Assembly (NCBI RefSeq): GCF_029478095.1
Contig: NZ_JAKOAV010000006.1
Coordinates: 62,001 to 126,000 of the forward strand
DNA: 64,000 nt
Origin: Pelotomaculum isophthalicicum JI
GTDB lineage: Bacteria; Bacillota; Desulfotomaculia; Desulfotomaculales; Pelotomaculaceae
Direction of reading: 5' to 3'
A program made the position numbers and the translations under genes. This document shows, in pieces, positions 50,814 to 60,099 of the stretch. A model generated the notes under the pieces. That model did not search any database and was not told where the DNA came from. It saw only the letters and a list, made by a program, of their open reading frames with translations. How positions within the stretch are numbered: position 1 is the first letter of the stretch; every line of letters starts with the position of its first letter.

Positions 50814-51156
50814 AATTAACTCCTGGTTACCTCCATAAAGAAAAATTATATATTAAAATTAAAGAAAGAAAATTAAACCCCAAAAATTCTCTCCCTGTTT
50901 TGAAGAGACCTTTTGAAGGTTTAAATAAGATACTTTTAAATGTAATATATACTTGATAAATAATTATTGTATTTTTCAATGACTTATTTATCATACCAAA
51001 ATTTACTTTATTTAGTCAATATATATTTTTTCTAGGCTTTTCTCTCTTTATAGTAATTCTTGACGTTGAAAGGTCATTACTATATAATTGGTAGTGTGTG
51101 CCTAATTATAACGGCATTTTGCTTTTTTATCCAATTAAAAAAGGGGGTGTAATAGC
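50814..51156. promoter_or_regulatory. Divergent dnaA-rpmH spacer with rpmH promoter
   Basis: The spacer is about 340 bases and very AT-rich. For rpmH a clear promoter is visible: -35 TTGACG (51060-51065), 17 bases, -10 TATAAT (51083-51088). I found no exact TTATCCACA box here. It may still be part of the origin, as in B. subtilis where boxes flank dnaA on both sides. Confidence 0.65.
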
Positions 51157-51291
51157 ATGAAACGTACTTACCAGCCGAAGTCGCGCAAGCACAAAAAGCT
51201 ACATGGATTTATTAAGAGAATGGCTACCCGATCTGGAAGAAATGTTTTGAAAAGAAGGAGATTTAAAGGGAGAAAGAGATTATCTGCGTAA
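51157..51291 (+). CDS. rpmH: 50S ribosomal protein L34
   Basis: The 44-residue protein [20 protein letters not shown] followed by [20 protein letters not shown] and RLSA is a complete L34. It is a basic structural protein of the large subunit near the peptide exit region. AAGGGGG lies nine or so bases before the ATG, and a sigma-A-type promoter lies about 70 bases upstream. rpmH-rnpA next to dnaA is almost universal in bacteria. Confidence 0.98.
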   Translation: MKRTYQPKSRKHKKLHGFIKRMATRSGRNVLKRRRFKGRKRLSA

Positions 51292-51316
51292 GGCCGCTGC
51301 ATATCAAAGTGGCCTT
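51290..51316 (+). terminator. Attenuator-like hairpin between rpmH and rnpA
   Basis: AAGGCCGCT pairs with AGTGGCCTT (one G-T wobble), followed by only three T residues. It may reduce rnpA expression relative to rpmH. Confidence 0.45.
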
Positions 51317-51386
51317 TCTAGCTATCATAGTATTTAAGAGTATAGTTGGTGTTTATAATTGGATATATTAGATAGCAGGAGAATTA

Positions 51387-51725
51387 ATGGCTGTTTTTAA
51401 TAAAATACAAAAAAATAAGGATTATAAGAAAGTATATAATTATGGAAAATCAGTGGCTGACCGTTATCTAGTTTTATTTTTTTTGGTTAATAATTTGGAA
51501 ACCAGCCGGTTTGGCTTTACAGTGAGTAAAAAAATTGGAAATGCGATTAAGAGAAACAGGGTAAGACGATTGTTCAAGGAAGCCTGCCGTTTAAATTTAA
51601 ATAGATTTCCAATTGGCTTTGATTATGTTTTACTGGCGCGTAATGCTATAGTGGGACAAAAGTATCAACAGGTTGAAGAAAGTTTGTTGAAACTGTTGAG
51701 AAATATTAATTCTTGCAGAGGGTAA
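51387..51725 (+). CDS. rnpA: Ribonuclease P protein component
   Basis: The 112-residue protein has [20 protein letters not shown] followed by RLFKEACR, the RNR-type signature that binds the RNase P RNA. It assists tRNA 5' maturation. The gene ends three bases before the yidD ATG, and the order rpmH-rnpA-yidD-yidC-jag is the standard operon. Confidence 0.96.
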   Translation: MAVFNKIQKNKDYKKVYNYGKSVADRYLVLFFLVNNLETSRFGFTVSKKIGNAIKRNRVRRLFKEACRLNLNRFPIGFDYVLLARNAIVGQKYQQVEESLLKLLRNINSCRG

Positions 51726-51727
51726 GC

Positions 51728-51934
51728 ATGAGGAAATTGTTAATTCTGTTGATTCGTTTTTATCAAGTGGTTATATCGCCTCTAAAAATGCCTACCTGCC
51801 GTTTTTACCCGACTTGCTCACATTATGCTTTGCAAGCTGTGCAAAAGTATGGAATAATTAAAGGCTCCTTTATGGCAGTTAAAAGAATTATGAAATGTCA
51901 TCCTTTTCATCCTGGTGGATATGATCCGGTATAA
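51728..51934 (+). CDS. yidD: Membrane protein insertion efficiency factor YidD
   Basis: The 68-residue protein has the YidD core: [35 protein letters not shown] and [13 protein letters not shown], with the conserved cysteines. It is a small membrane-associated helper of YidC-dependent insertion. The ATG at 51728 fits the family; a TTG 15 bases upstream overlaps rnpA. Confidence 0.95.
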   Translation: MRKLLILLIRFYQVVISPLKMPTCRFYPTCSHYALQAVQKYGIIKGSFMAVKRIMKCHPFHPGGYDPV

Positions 51935-52007
51935 GTTGGGCTTGGTTGTATAAAATCATGCTAGTGCTGATGAAAGGTAAACGGGCATTATTAGGGAGGC
52001 ATGGGGA

Positions 52008-52676
52008 TTGGAAATATTTAATTCTTTAATTGCTGGTATGACTTATTTGCTGAATTGGCTATATCAGTTGACTGGACAGATTGGTATACCCAATTATGGT
52101 TTGGCAATTATTTTATTAACTATTATTGTTAAAATGGCTCTTTATCCTTTAACGCAGAAGCAGATGAAATCAATGGTGGTAATGCAAAGGCTGCAGCCGA
52201 AGGTAAAAGAGATACAGGAAAAATGGAAGAATAAAGATCCGAAAAAGATGCAGCAGATGATTATGGATTTATACAAGGAAAATAACGCCAGTCCAATGGC
52301 CGGTTGTTTGCCATTGTTGGTGCAGTTGCCGATATTAATTGCGTTGTACAGGTCGTTATACAGGTTTGATTTCATTAATCAAGCGCATGCGAGTTTTTTT
52401 TGGGTGCAAAATTTAAGTGATCGGGATCCTTATTATATTTTGCCGGTCCTGGCCGGTATCACTACTTTTCTTCAGTCAAAAATGACTACTTCCATGACGG
52501 ATCCCACACAGCGGACAATGCTGTATTTTATGCCTGTTTTCATTGTCTGGATATCAGCAACTGTCCCTGCGGGTCTTGCCCTGTATTGGGTTGTTTTTAA
52601 CGTGGTTGGCGGAATACAACAGTATTTTATTAATAAACAGACTATGCCGGTAAAGGAGGGAGCTAGCGGAAGGTGA
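52008..52676 (+). CDS. yidC: Membrane protein insertase YidC/OxaA (SpoIIIJ type)
   Basis: The 222-residue protein has the Oxa1 fold: an N-terminal TM segment, the hydrophilic-groove helix with the conserved Arg-like cytoplasmic hairpin region (QKQMKSMVVMQRLQPKVKEI), NASPMAGCLPLLVQLPILIA, and WISATVPAGLALYWVVFNVV. It inserts membrane proteins and, as SpoIIIJ, is needed in sporulation. It starts at TTG with GGGAGG upstream. It lacks an obvious lipoprotein signal and is shorter than B. subtilis SpoIIIJ. The stop overlaps the jag start by four bases. Confidence 0.95.
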   Translation: MEIFNSLIAGMTYLLNWLYQLTGQIGIPNYGLAIILLTIIVKMALYPLTQKQMKSMVVMQRLQPKVKEIQEKWKNKDPKKMQQMIMDLYKENNASPMAGCLPLLVQLPILIALYRSLYRFDFINQAHASFFWVQNLSDRDPYYILPVLAGITTFLQSKMTTSMTDPTQRTMLYFMPVFIVWISATVPAGLALYWVVFNVVGGIQQYFINKQTMPVKEGASGR

Positions 52677-53293
52677 AGGTTATTGAAAAAACTGGCAAAA
52701 CAGTTGAAGAGGCTGTTGGACAGGCTCTTCAAGATCTGGGCGTATCCATAGATGATGTGGAAGTGGAAGTAATTGAAGAACCTTCAAAAGGGATTTTAGG
52801 GCTATTTGGAGCAAAACCGGCAAAGGTAAAAGTAGTTTTTAAAGAAGGGGCAAAAGAGAAAGCCGTCGATTTGCTAAAGGACATTATTAAAAGTATGGAT
52901 CTGCGGGTTGATTTGGATGTTGTGGAAAGAAAAGAATTTATTACTATAAATATGAAAGGCCCGGAATTGGGCATATTAATTGGCAGAAGGGGCGAGACAC
53001 TGGACGCGCTGCAATTTTTGATAAATCTTTCAGTGAATAAAAATCAGGAAGTTAGAAGAAAAATAATTATTGATGTGGAAGGTTATCGTAACAGAAGAGA
53101 GGAAACACTGCAAAAACTTGCTTTAAAACTGGCTAATAAAGCCAGACAGCGAGGAAGAAGCGTTGTTTTGGAACCGATGAGTTCGCAGGAAAGAAGAATT
53201 ATTCATACCGCTTTGCAGGGAAGAGATGATATATACACTTTCAGTGAAGGTGACGAACCTTATCGTAAAATTATTATATCCCCTAAAAAATAA
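52673..53293 (+). CDS. jag: RNA-binding protein Jag/KhpB (EloR)
   Basis: The 206-residue protein shows a Jag-N domain (KVIEKTGKTVEEAVGQALQD, about 1-50), a KH domain (about 70-150; GPELGILIGRRGETLDALQF) and an R3H domain (about 145-206; MSSQERRIIHTALQGRDD). It binds RNA and affects cell elongation and division. It starts at a GTG overlapping the yidC stop (GTGA) and ends before a hairpin. Confidence 0.95.
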   Translation: MKVIEKTGKTVEEAVGQALQDLGVSIDDVEVEVIEEPSKGILGLFGAKPAKVKVVFKEGAKEKAVDLLKDIIKSMDLRVDLDVVERKEFITINMKGPELGILIGRRGETLDALQFLINLSVNKNQEVRRKIIIDVEGYRNRREETLQKLALKLANKARQRGRSVVLEPMSSQERRIIHTALQGRDDIYTFSEGDEPYRKIIISPKK

Positions 53294-53294
53294 T

Positions 53295-53333
53295 TATAAA
53301 CCCAGCGGGCTAAATGGAACGCTGGGTTTATAA
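53295..53333 (+). terminator. Hairpin after jag
   Basis: TATAAACCCAGCG and CGCTGGGTTTATA (exact 13-base arms) enclose an 13-base loop. The T-run is weak, so termination may be partial. Confidence 0.6.
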
Positions 53334-53421
53334 ATAAATACCAGCTATTTGAATTAGACCTCATAATCGCCGCTTATGTATTACCAAGGGAATATATAAA
53401 TTTTAGCGGAAGGTGGTTGTT

Positions 53422-54804
53422 TTGCTGGAAGATACAATTGCCGCTATTTCAACACCTTTAGGCGAAGGCGGTATAGGAATTGTTAGAATCAGCGGCACGG
53501 AAGCATTAAAAGTATCAAAAAAAATTTTTAAAGCAAAAAGCGTTAATTTAAAAGAGCTAAAAAGCCATAAGATGATTTATGGGCATGTCTACGACGATCT
53601 GGCGGGTGAAGTTGTAGATGAAGCGCTTTTTTGCTATATGAAAGCGCCGCATTCTTATACAAGGGAAGATATAGTAGAAATAAATTGTCATGGCGGAATA
53701 GTTCCCTTGAGAAAAACGCTTGAGCTAGTATTGAAGGAAGGAGTAAGACTGGCCGGGCCTGGTGAATTCAGCAAGAGAGCTTTTTTGAACGGCAGGTTGG
53801 ACTTGGCTCAAGCTGAATCAATTATTGACTTAATTAGGTCGAAAACAGAAACTGGGTTAAAACTGGCTGTTTCTCAACTAAAAGGTGATTTATCTAAGAA
53901 GATTTATGAAATACAAGATAAATTACTTGGAATATTAGCGCAAGTGGAAGTGAATATTGACTTTCCGGAAGAAGATTTGGAAGAAGCAACAAGTAAAGAT
54001 ATTATTTGCGCTGGTGAAGTGTTGGTGGAACAAATAAAAATTTTGATTGATGGCGCGGAAGCGGGGATTATTTATCGGGATGGCATCAGGGCGGCGATTA
54101 TCGGCAAGCCGAATGTCGGTAAGTCTTCCTTGTTAAATGCGCTATTAAAGGAAAAGAGGGCAATAGTTACAGATGTGCCGGGAACAACCAGGGATGTTAT
54201 TGAGGAAATTATCAATATAAGGGGAATTCCATTACGGATTATTGATACGGCGGGGCTGCGGGAGACTGAGGATTTAGTTGAAAAGATTGGTGTAGAGCGT
54301 ACAAGGGAGGCCGCTGAGCGGGCTGATCTTGTTCTAACGGTCCTTGACGCGTCGGAAGAGTTGTCGCGGCAAGATCTTGACGTATTGGCATTGGCGGAAG
54401 AAAAGAAATGCCTGGTTGTCATCAATAAAATCGATTTAAAAGATAGAAAAATAGATAAAGAAGTATTAAAAGAGCATGCCGGCACAAGGCCGGTAATCTG
54501 GGTATCAGCAGAACATGGGACCGGACTTTCGGAGTTGGAAAATTTGATAGCTGATTTGGCGCTATGTGGAAAGATTAATACTTCTGACGGCTTTATGGTT
54601 ACCAACATACGGCATAAAGCAGCGTTGGAAAAAGCATCATTTCATTTAAACGAGGCAATTGCGTCAATTAAAAAAATGGTACCGGTGGACATAGTCGCGA
54701 TTGACCTGCGCGACGCATGGGAAGCATTGGGGGAAATTACCGGGGCGTCCGTTAGCGAAGATTTAATTGACAGGATTTTTAGTGATTTTTGTGTTGGTAA
54801 ATGA
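53422..54804 (+). CDS. mnmE: tRNA modification GTPase MnmE
   Basis: From TTG at 53422 the product is 460 residues: an N-terminal tetrahydrofolate-binding domain ([20 protein letters not shown]), helical domain, an inserted G domain ([38 protein letters not shown]), and the C-terminal FCVGK with its catalytic-type Cys. With MnmG it makes carboxymethylaminomethyl-uridine at the wobble position. GGAAGGTGG lies before the TTG; an in-frame GTG nine bases earlier overlaps that site. Confidence 0.96.
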   Translation: MLEDTIAAISTPLGEGGIGIVRISGTEALKVSKKIFKAKSVNLKELKSHKMIYGHVYDDLAGEVVDEALFCYMKAPHSYTREDIVEINCHGGIVPLRKTLELVLKEGVRLAGPGEFSKRAFLNGRLDLAQAESIIDLIRSKTETGLKLAVSQLKGDLSKKIYEIQDKLLGILAQVEVNIDFPEEDLEEATSKDIICAGEVLVEQIKILIDGAEAGIIYRDGIRAAIIGKPNVGKSSLLNALLKEKRAIVTDVPGTTRDVIEEIINIRGIPLRIIDTAGLRETEDLVEKIGVERTREAAERADLVLTVLDASEELSRQDLDVLALAEEKKCLVVINKIDLKDRKIDKEVLKEHAGTRPVIWVSAEHGTGLSELENLIADLALCGKINTSDGFMVTNIRHKAALEKASFHLNEAIASIKKMVPVDIVAIDLRDAWEALGEITGASVSEDLIDRIFSDFCVGK

Positions 54805-54810
54805 GGCGGA

Positions 54811-56712
54811 ATGATGGATTATTTTGCGGGAAATTATGATGTTGTTATAGTTGGCGCGGGACACGCCGGCTGTGAAGCAGGCCTTGCTTCCGCGAGGATG
54901 GGTTGCCGGACGCTGGTTGTCACGTTGAATATGGACAACGTTGCGCTGATGCCATGCAACCCGGCAGTAGGCGGGCCGGCTAAGGGGCACCTGGTGCGGG
55001 AAGTCGACGCGCTGGGTGGGGAGATAGGCTTGAATACAGACCGGGCGTCTATACAAATGCGCCTGTTAAATACCGGTAAAGGGCCGGCTGTTCAGGCTTT
55101 GCGCGCCCAGACGGATAAGAAATGTTATCAAGCAGGGATGAAGCAGGCGCTTGAGAGGCAACCGAATCTGGATCTAAAGCAAGCACTGGTCGAGCGTCTA
55201 CTTGTAAAAAATGGAAAAGTTTGCGGGGTGTCAACCAATACAGGGGCTGTGTTTACGGCAAAAGCTATTGTTTTAACAACAGGCACTTATTTAAAAGGAA
55301 AAATTTTTATTGGAGATCTTTCTTTTCCGGGTGGTCCCAACGGGCAGTTCCCATCTATTGGACTATCAGGCAGTTTGAGTGAACTAGGCATAAAAATGAA
55401 TCGCTTTAAAACCGGGACACCACCAAGAGTTGATAAGAATAGCATTGATTTTACGCGTATGTCCATTCAGCCGGGAGATGAAAGAATAAAACAGTTTTCA
55501 TTTATTTCTCCTCCGGTTATCAGGGAACAATTGCCTTGTTGGCTTACTTACACCACTGAGGAAACCCATAGATTAATCAGAGAGAACTTATACCGGTCGC
55601 CGTTATATACAGGCGTGATTATGAGCCAGGGACCGCGTTATTGTCCTTCTATCGAAACAAAAGTAGTACGTTTTTCGGATAAGCCTGCTCATCAGGTTTT
55701 TATCGAGCCTGAGGGAAAAGATACCGCTGAAATGTATGTACAGGGCATGTCCACAAGCCTGCCCGAAGATGTTCAACTGGCTTTGCTGCGCACTTTGCCG
55801 GGTCTGGAGAAGGTGGAAATGATGAGAGCGGGCTATGCCATTGAATATGATTATATTATCCCGGGCCAGTTAAAGCTGTCGTTAGAAACGAAAGCCGTAC
55901 CGGGTCTTTTTTCGGCCGGTCAGGTGAACGGCACGTCCGGCTACGAAGAAGCAGCGGCGCAGGGTATTGTTGCCGGTATTAACGCCGCTCTTTATGTGAA
56001 AGAAAAAGAACCATTCATTTTAGATAGATCACAGGCTTATATCGGTGTGATGATCGATGACCTGGTTACTAAAGAGATAGATGAACCTTACCGCATGCTG
56101 ACCTCCAGAGCAGAATACCGCCTGCTTTTGAGACAGGACAATGCCGACTTGCGATTAACTGAAATCGGTCATAAAATTGGCTTGGTATCGTCTGACAGGT
56201 ATAAAACGTATGTTAGGAAGAAGGAGCTCGTTGAGAAAGAGAAGGAAAGGTTAGAGCATACTGTTGTACCGGTGTCGGAAAAAATTAAAAAAATATTAAA
56301 TGAAATTAAAAGCGCGGAACTGCCACAGCAGGGAATCACTCTGGCGGGGTTGTTAAGACGGCCGGAAATTAATTATGAAAACTTGTTAATGTTGCCTGTA
56401 AAGCATCCTGAATTAAGTGAAGAAGTGCGTGAGCAAGTTAAGATTCAGGTTAAATATGAGGGATATATAAAAAAACAACAGGCACAGGCGGAACGCTTTA
56501 AACGTTTGGAAGAAAAAAAACTTCCTGTTGATTTAGATTATGGTAAGATGAAAGGTCTTTCCATGGAGGCTAAAGAAAAAATGGAAAATATTAAACCGGC
56601 GTCAATAGGACAAGCATCTAGGATTGCCGGAGTTACGCCGGCTGACCTTTCCGTGCTGTTAATTTATCTGGAGCAAAATAAAAGACGCCAACGGGATCAT
56701 ATTAGCTCATAA
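54811..56712 (+). CDS. mnmG: tRNA uridine modification FAD enzyme MnmG
   Basis: The 633-residue protein has the FAD-binding [40 protein letters not shown], the second GxGxxG region, and the C-terminal helical domain that binds MnmE and tRNA ([20 protein letters not shown]). It pairs with MnmE in wobble-uridine modification. It starts six bases after mnmE (ATGATG; GAGGCGGA upstream). Length and motifs are intact. Confidence 0.97.
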   Translation: MMDYFAGNYDVVIVGAGHAGCEAGLASARMGCRTLVVTLNMDNVALMPCNPAVGGPAKGHLVREVDALGGEIGLNTDRASIQMRLLNTGKGPAVQALRAQTDKKCYQAGMKQALERQPNLDLKQALVERLLVKNGKVCGVSTNTGAVFTAKAIVLTTGTYLKGKIFIGDLSFPGGPNGQFPSIGLSGSLSELGIKMNRFKTGTPPRVDKNSIDFTRMSIQPGDERIKQFSFISPPVIREQLPCWLTYTTEETHRLIRENLYRSPLYTGVIMSQGPRYCPSIETKVVRFSDKPAHQVFIEPEGKDTAEMYVQGMSTSLPEDVQLALLRTLPGLEKVEMMRAGYAIEYDYIIPGQLKLSLETKAVPGLFSAGQVNGTSGYEEAAAQGIVAGINAALYVKEKEPFILDRSQAYIGVMIDDLVTKEIDEPYRMLTSRAEYRLLLRQDNADLRLTEIGHKIGLVSSDRYKTYVRKKELVEKEKERLEHTVVPVSEKIKKILNEIKSAELPQQGITLAGLLRRPEINYENLLMLPVKHPELSEEVREQVKIQVKYEGYIKKQQAQAERFKRLEEKKLPVDLDYGKMKGLSMEAKEKMENIKPASIGQASRIAGVTPADLSVLLIYLEQNKRRQRDHISS

Positions 56713-56760
56713 AAATGTACGGGCTCGTCAATATAATAAATTTAGATTACAGGTGGTCGG

Positions 56761-57489
56761 ATGGGTAATCTGCTCAAGACTCTCAAAAATGGTTTAAAGG
56801 AAATAGATATTGAAATAACGGAAAGCCAGTTAGAAAACTTTCAATTATTTTACCGGATGATAAAAGAAGAAAATAAGAGAAAAAATATTACATCAATAGA
56901 GGATGAGAAAGAATTTGCCATAAAACATTTTATTGATTCTATTACCTGCCTAAAAGCTGTTTCATTTAAAGATGGTATGACATTGATAGATATCGGTACT
57001 GGTGCTGGTTTTCCTGGAATACCTCTTAAGATTTGCCGCCCGGGAATTGAAGTTATACTGGTTGAATCCCAGGCGAAAAAAGTTGGTTTTTTGCTGAAAG
57101 TGATCAGGGATATGAATTTAATTAACATATCCGCTATTCACACAAGAGCTGAAGAAATTGGGAAAATGCCTCGTTACAGAGAGTACTGCGACCTCGTTAC
57201 CGCGAGAGCTGTTGCCGAGTTTAGAGTTTTAGCGGAATATTGCCTGCCGGTAGTTAAAATTGGCGGGTTTTTTTTGGCGATGAAAGGGCCGAAACTGGCC
57301 GAGGAGTTAATTGGGATAGATAAAACTATTACTATACTAGGAGGAAAAATCAATAAAATTGTTAACTTTAATTTACCTATTACTGGTGATGAAAGAAATA
57401 TAGTGGTTGTTGAAAAAATTAAACCAACTCCTGAAAAATATCCCCGACGCCCGGGCATACCTGTAAAAAAGCCGATTTCAGGCGAGTAA
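56761..57489 (+). CDS. rsmG: 16S rRNA (guanine-N7)-methyltransferase RsmG
   Basis: The 242-residue protein has the Rossmann SAM-binding segment MTLIDIGTGAGFPGIPLKIC and the conserved CDLVTARAVAEFRVLAEYC and AMKGPK stretches. It methylates G527 (E. coli numbering) of 16S rRNA; loss gives low-level streptomycin resistance. It is the last gene of the mnmE-mnmG-rsmG run, about 50 bases after mnmG, followed by a 140-base spacer before soj. Confidence 0.95.
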   Translation: MGNLLKTLKNGLKEIDIEITESQLENFQLFYRMIKEENKRKNITSIEDEKEFAIKHFIDSITCLKAVSFKDGMTLIDIGTGAGFPGIPLKICRPGIEVILVESQAKKVGFLLKVIRDMNLINISAIHTRAEEIGKMPRYREYCDLVTARAVAEFRVLAEYCLPVVKIGGFFLAMKGPKLAEELIGIDKTITILGGKINKIVNFNLPITGDERNIVVVEKIKPTPEKYPRRPGIPVKKPISGE

Positions 57490-57628
57490 GATAAGCTTGC
57501 CGTCTGCCTTATGTTACATTAACATCCTCAAAATTATCCTCAAGATCATTTTGTTCAAGGCAGGAACAAGAATAGAAAATGTTGAATTATAAGGTTTATT
57601 CTGCTGGAACAATGCTGGGGGTGGAAAA

Positions 57629-58390
57629 ATGGGAAGAATTATCGCAATAGCCAACCAGAAAGGGGGAGTCGCCAAAACAACCACGGCAGTTAATCTAAGC
57701 GCATGGCTTTCCCTGATGGGGCAGAAAGTATTGCTAGTGGACATCGACCCCCAGGGAAACGCGACGACCGGTGTAGGTGTTGATAAGGAAAAAATAGAGC
57801 TTTGTATTTATGATGTTTTAATTAATCAATTAGATATTGAAAGAATAATAGTCCCAAGTGCGGTGGAAGGTTTAGACCTGGTTCCGGCTACTATAGAGCT
57901 TGCCGGAGCGGAAGTCGAGTTGGTAAGTGTGTCCGACAGGGAGAAGATTTTAAGGACAGCTTTGAAAAAAATTAAAGAAATATATGATTTTATTTTTATT
58001 GATTGCCCACCTTCATTGGGTTTGCTGACGCTAAACGCCTTAACTGCAGCCGGGTCGCTGATAATCCCGATACAATGCGAATACTATGCTCTGGAAGGGC
58101 TGGGACAACTACTAAATACTATCGGTATGGTGCAAAAGCATTTAAATAAGGAACTGGTCATAGAAGGTGTGCTGTTGACTATGTTTGACGGAAGAACAAA
58201 TTTAGCCATACAGGTAGTTGATGAAGTAAAAAAACACTTTAAGGATAAAGTATATAGAGCTATAGTGCCGAGAAATATTCGTTTAAGCGAGGCGCCAAGT
58301 CATGGCAAACCGGTTATGGTATATGACAAGCGTTCAAAAGGCGCGGAAGTTTATCATGATCTGGCTAAGGAAGTGATCGGCATTGAGTAA
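57629..58390 (+). CDS. soj: Chromosome partitioning ATPase Soj/ParA
   Basis: The 253-residue protein has the deviant Walker A of ParA (IANQKGGVAKTTTAVNLSAW), FIDCPPSLGLLTLNALTAA, and ends with GAEVYHDLAKEVIGIE. It acts with ParB in origin segregation and modulates DnaA. It lacks an N-terminal HTH, as chromosomal ParA usually does. The stop overlaps the parB start, giving tight coupling. Confidence 0.96.
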   Translation: MGRIIAIANQKGGVAKTTTAVNLSAWLSLMGQKVLLVDIDPQGNATTGVGVDKEKIELCIYDVLINQLDIERIIVPSAVEGLDLVPATIELAGAEVELVSVSDREKILRTALKKIKEIYDFIFIDCPPSLGLLTLNALTAAGSLIIPIQCEYYALEGLGQLLNTIGMVQKHLNKELVIEGVLLTMFDGRTNLAIQVVDEVKKHFKDKVYRAIVPRNIRLSEAPSHGKPVMVYDKRSKGAEVYHDLAKEVIGIE

Positions 58391-59303
58391 GCGCAGGGGT
58401 CTTGGCAAAGGTTTGGAGGCTTTGATTCCAAGTATAGAAAGCACTATCAAAGGTCAAAAAGAAATCCAGGAGGAATACAAAGAAATAAATATAGAAGATA
58501 TTAAACCAGCGCCCAATCAGGCGAGACAGTTGTTTGATCAGGAAAAACTGACAGAACTGGCCGCTTCGATTAAAGAGCATGGTGTTATACAACCGGTGGT
58601 GGTAAGACCCTTAAAAGAAGACGGTTACGAATTAATCGCCGGGGAAAGACGATGGCGGGCCTGTAAGATCCTGGGTTACAAGCTTGTTCCAGCTATAATC
58701 AAAAAGTATGAGGATTTGGAGGCTATAGCAGTTTCGCTAATTGAGAATGTGCAGCGTGAAGATTTGAATCCTTTAGAAGAAGCGACAGCGTACCAGCAAT
58801 TAATAAAAAAATATGGGCTGACTCAGGATGAGGTTTCCGGCAGGGTAGGGAAAAGCAGGCCTTTTGTGGCCAATATGGTGAGGCTTTTGGATTTGCCGTC
58901 TGAAATAAAGGATATGCTTGCTGACGGACAGTTAAATGCAGGACACGCCAGGGCCCTGCTGGCGATAAGGGAGCCGGGAAAACAATTGGCCGCCGCGAGA
59001 AAGATCTCAAAACAACAATTAAGTGTGCGCCAAGCGGAAAAGATGACAAAAAATATAAACGAAACAGGAAAAAAAGTTTTAAATGACAGGGTTGTTATTA
59101 AGGATTTTGTACAAGAAATAGAGGCGGCACTGAAGAATTATTTTGAAACAACTGTAAAATTAAAAGAAAATGACGGTGGCGGCGGCAGGCTAGAAATAAA
59201 TTACCGCAGCAAAGATGAGTTGAAAAGAATTATTGAGATGATGCTGGGAAAAGAAAATGTTTCACGTGAAACATTTTCTGATACTGGGAACAAGATTACT
59301 TGA
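58383..59303 (+). CDS. parB: Chromosome partitioning protein ParB/Spo0J
   Basis: The 306-residue protein has RRGLGKGLEALIPS, the CTPase/ParB motifs (ELIAGERRWRACKI, LIENVQREDLNPLEEATAYQ), an HTH (TQDEVSGRVGKSRPFVANMV) and a C-terminal dimerisation domain. ParB clamps load at parS and recruit SMC. It starts at a TTG overlapping soj. A perfect parS site is embedded in the last codons of the gene. Confidence 0.96.
   Translation: MSKRRGLGKGLEALIPSIESTIKGQKEIQEEYKEINIEDIKPAPNQARQLFDQEKLTELAASIKEHGVIQPVVVRPLKEDGYELIAGERRWRACKILGYKLVPAIIKKYEDLEAIAVSLIENVQREDLNPLEEATAYQQLIKKYGLTQDEVSGRVGKSRPFVANMVRLLDLPSEIKDMLADGQLNAGHARALLAIREPGKQLAAARKISKQQLSVRQAEKMTKNINETGKKVLNDRVVIKDFVQEIEAALKNYFETTVKLKENDGGGGRLEINYRSKDELKRIIEMMLGKENVSRETFSDTGNKIT
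59252..59279. other. parS centromere site
   Basis: TGTTTCACGTGAAACA (59258-59273) matches the parS consensus exactly. The palindrome extends with AGAAAA and TTTTCT to 28 perfect bases. It lies within the 3' end of parB, where ParB would load. Confidence 0.93.
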
Positions 59304-59315
59304 TCCTGTTATACT

Positions 59316-59358
59316 AGAAAAAACGCCTGGGTTTAAATCCCCCAGGCGTTAATTTTTT
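59316..59358. terminator. Bidirectional terminator between parB and yyaC
   Basis: AACGCCTGGG and CCCAGGCGTT arms are flanked by AATTTTTTT on the plus side and, read on the minus strand, TTTTTTC. The yyaC stop codon lies in the loop. Confidence 0.88.
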
Positions 59359-59935
59359 TATACTCCGGAATGGTTCTCTTAAGTCCGTTTGCTATGACAT
59401 CAGCGATTCTCATTACTAAATTCAACCTGGTATTTTGAAGAACCAGGTACTCCATAAATCCTCCGATGTTCACAATACCGGTAATATGGATTTGACCTAC
59501 CGGCGGGAGATTTTTATTTACACCCGCGCCGGGAATCAGCGATCCGTCTCCCAAATTCACGCAACCGACATTTTCCAGTTTGCCAAGTGACGCGTCAATA
59601 GCAATAACAAAAGGATCGTGGTGGTTAAGCTTAATTTCTTCAATGGTCTCCTGCAGGTTGCTGGCGTGTATCGGCTTTTCCAAGGTGCCGTAGACAATAT
59701 AAAAGTCTTGCTCACCTGAATTGATAATGCTGCCGACCAGGGGTCCAAGACAGTCGCCGGTGGAACGGTCGGTGCCGATACATAATAATACCTTCGGGCA
59801 TTCCGGGCTGACTTCATACCTTTTTAACCTTGCGGCAAGATCTAGGGCGAACTTACTGACAGCGGCTGTGTCTTCTATGTTAATACTAGTCTTATCTAAA
59901 TTTGATATCGTATTTAATTGACTTATGTTTTTCAT
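59333..59935 (-). CDS. yyaC: Sporulation protein YyaC (GPR-like fold)
   Basis: From the ATG at 59935 (AGGAGGG upstream) the product is 200 residues. It has VLLCIGTDRSTGDCLGPLVG, DFYIVYGTLEKPIHASNLQE, FVIAIDASLGKLENVG and the glycine-rich GSLIPGAGVNKNLPPVG, matching YyaC proteins related to the germination protease fold. YyaC is conserved in spore formers next to parB; its activity is not established. It is convergent with parB. Confidence 0.92.
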   Translation of the reverse strand: MKNISQLNTISNLDKTSINIEDTAAVSKFALDLAARLKRYEVSPECPKVLLCIGTDRSTGDCLGPLVGSIINSGEQDFYIVYGTLEKPIHASNLQETIEEIKLNHHDPFVIAIDASLGKLENVGCVNLGDGSLIPGAGVNKNLPPVGQIHITGIVNIGGFMEYLVLQNTRLNLVMRIADVIANGLKRTIPEYKKINAWGI

Positions 59936-60099
59936 TGATAACCCTCCTGAAGTCAAACTAATATAGTTATTGCCGTGTGGGTAGTTAATTATTCCTTAAG
60001 TAAAAAATTTTTTATTAAAAGCATTTGTTTAAATGATAGGCATAGAAATGCTTATATATACCTTTAAAATAAAATATTTAACCCGGAGGAAGGGCGCTA

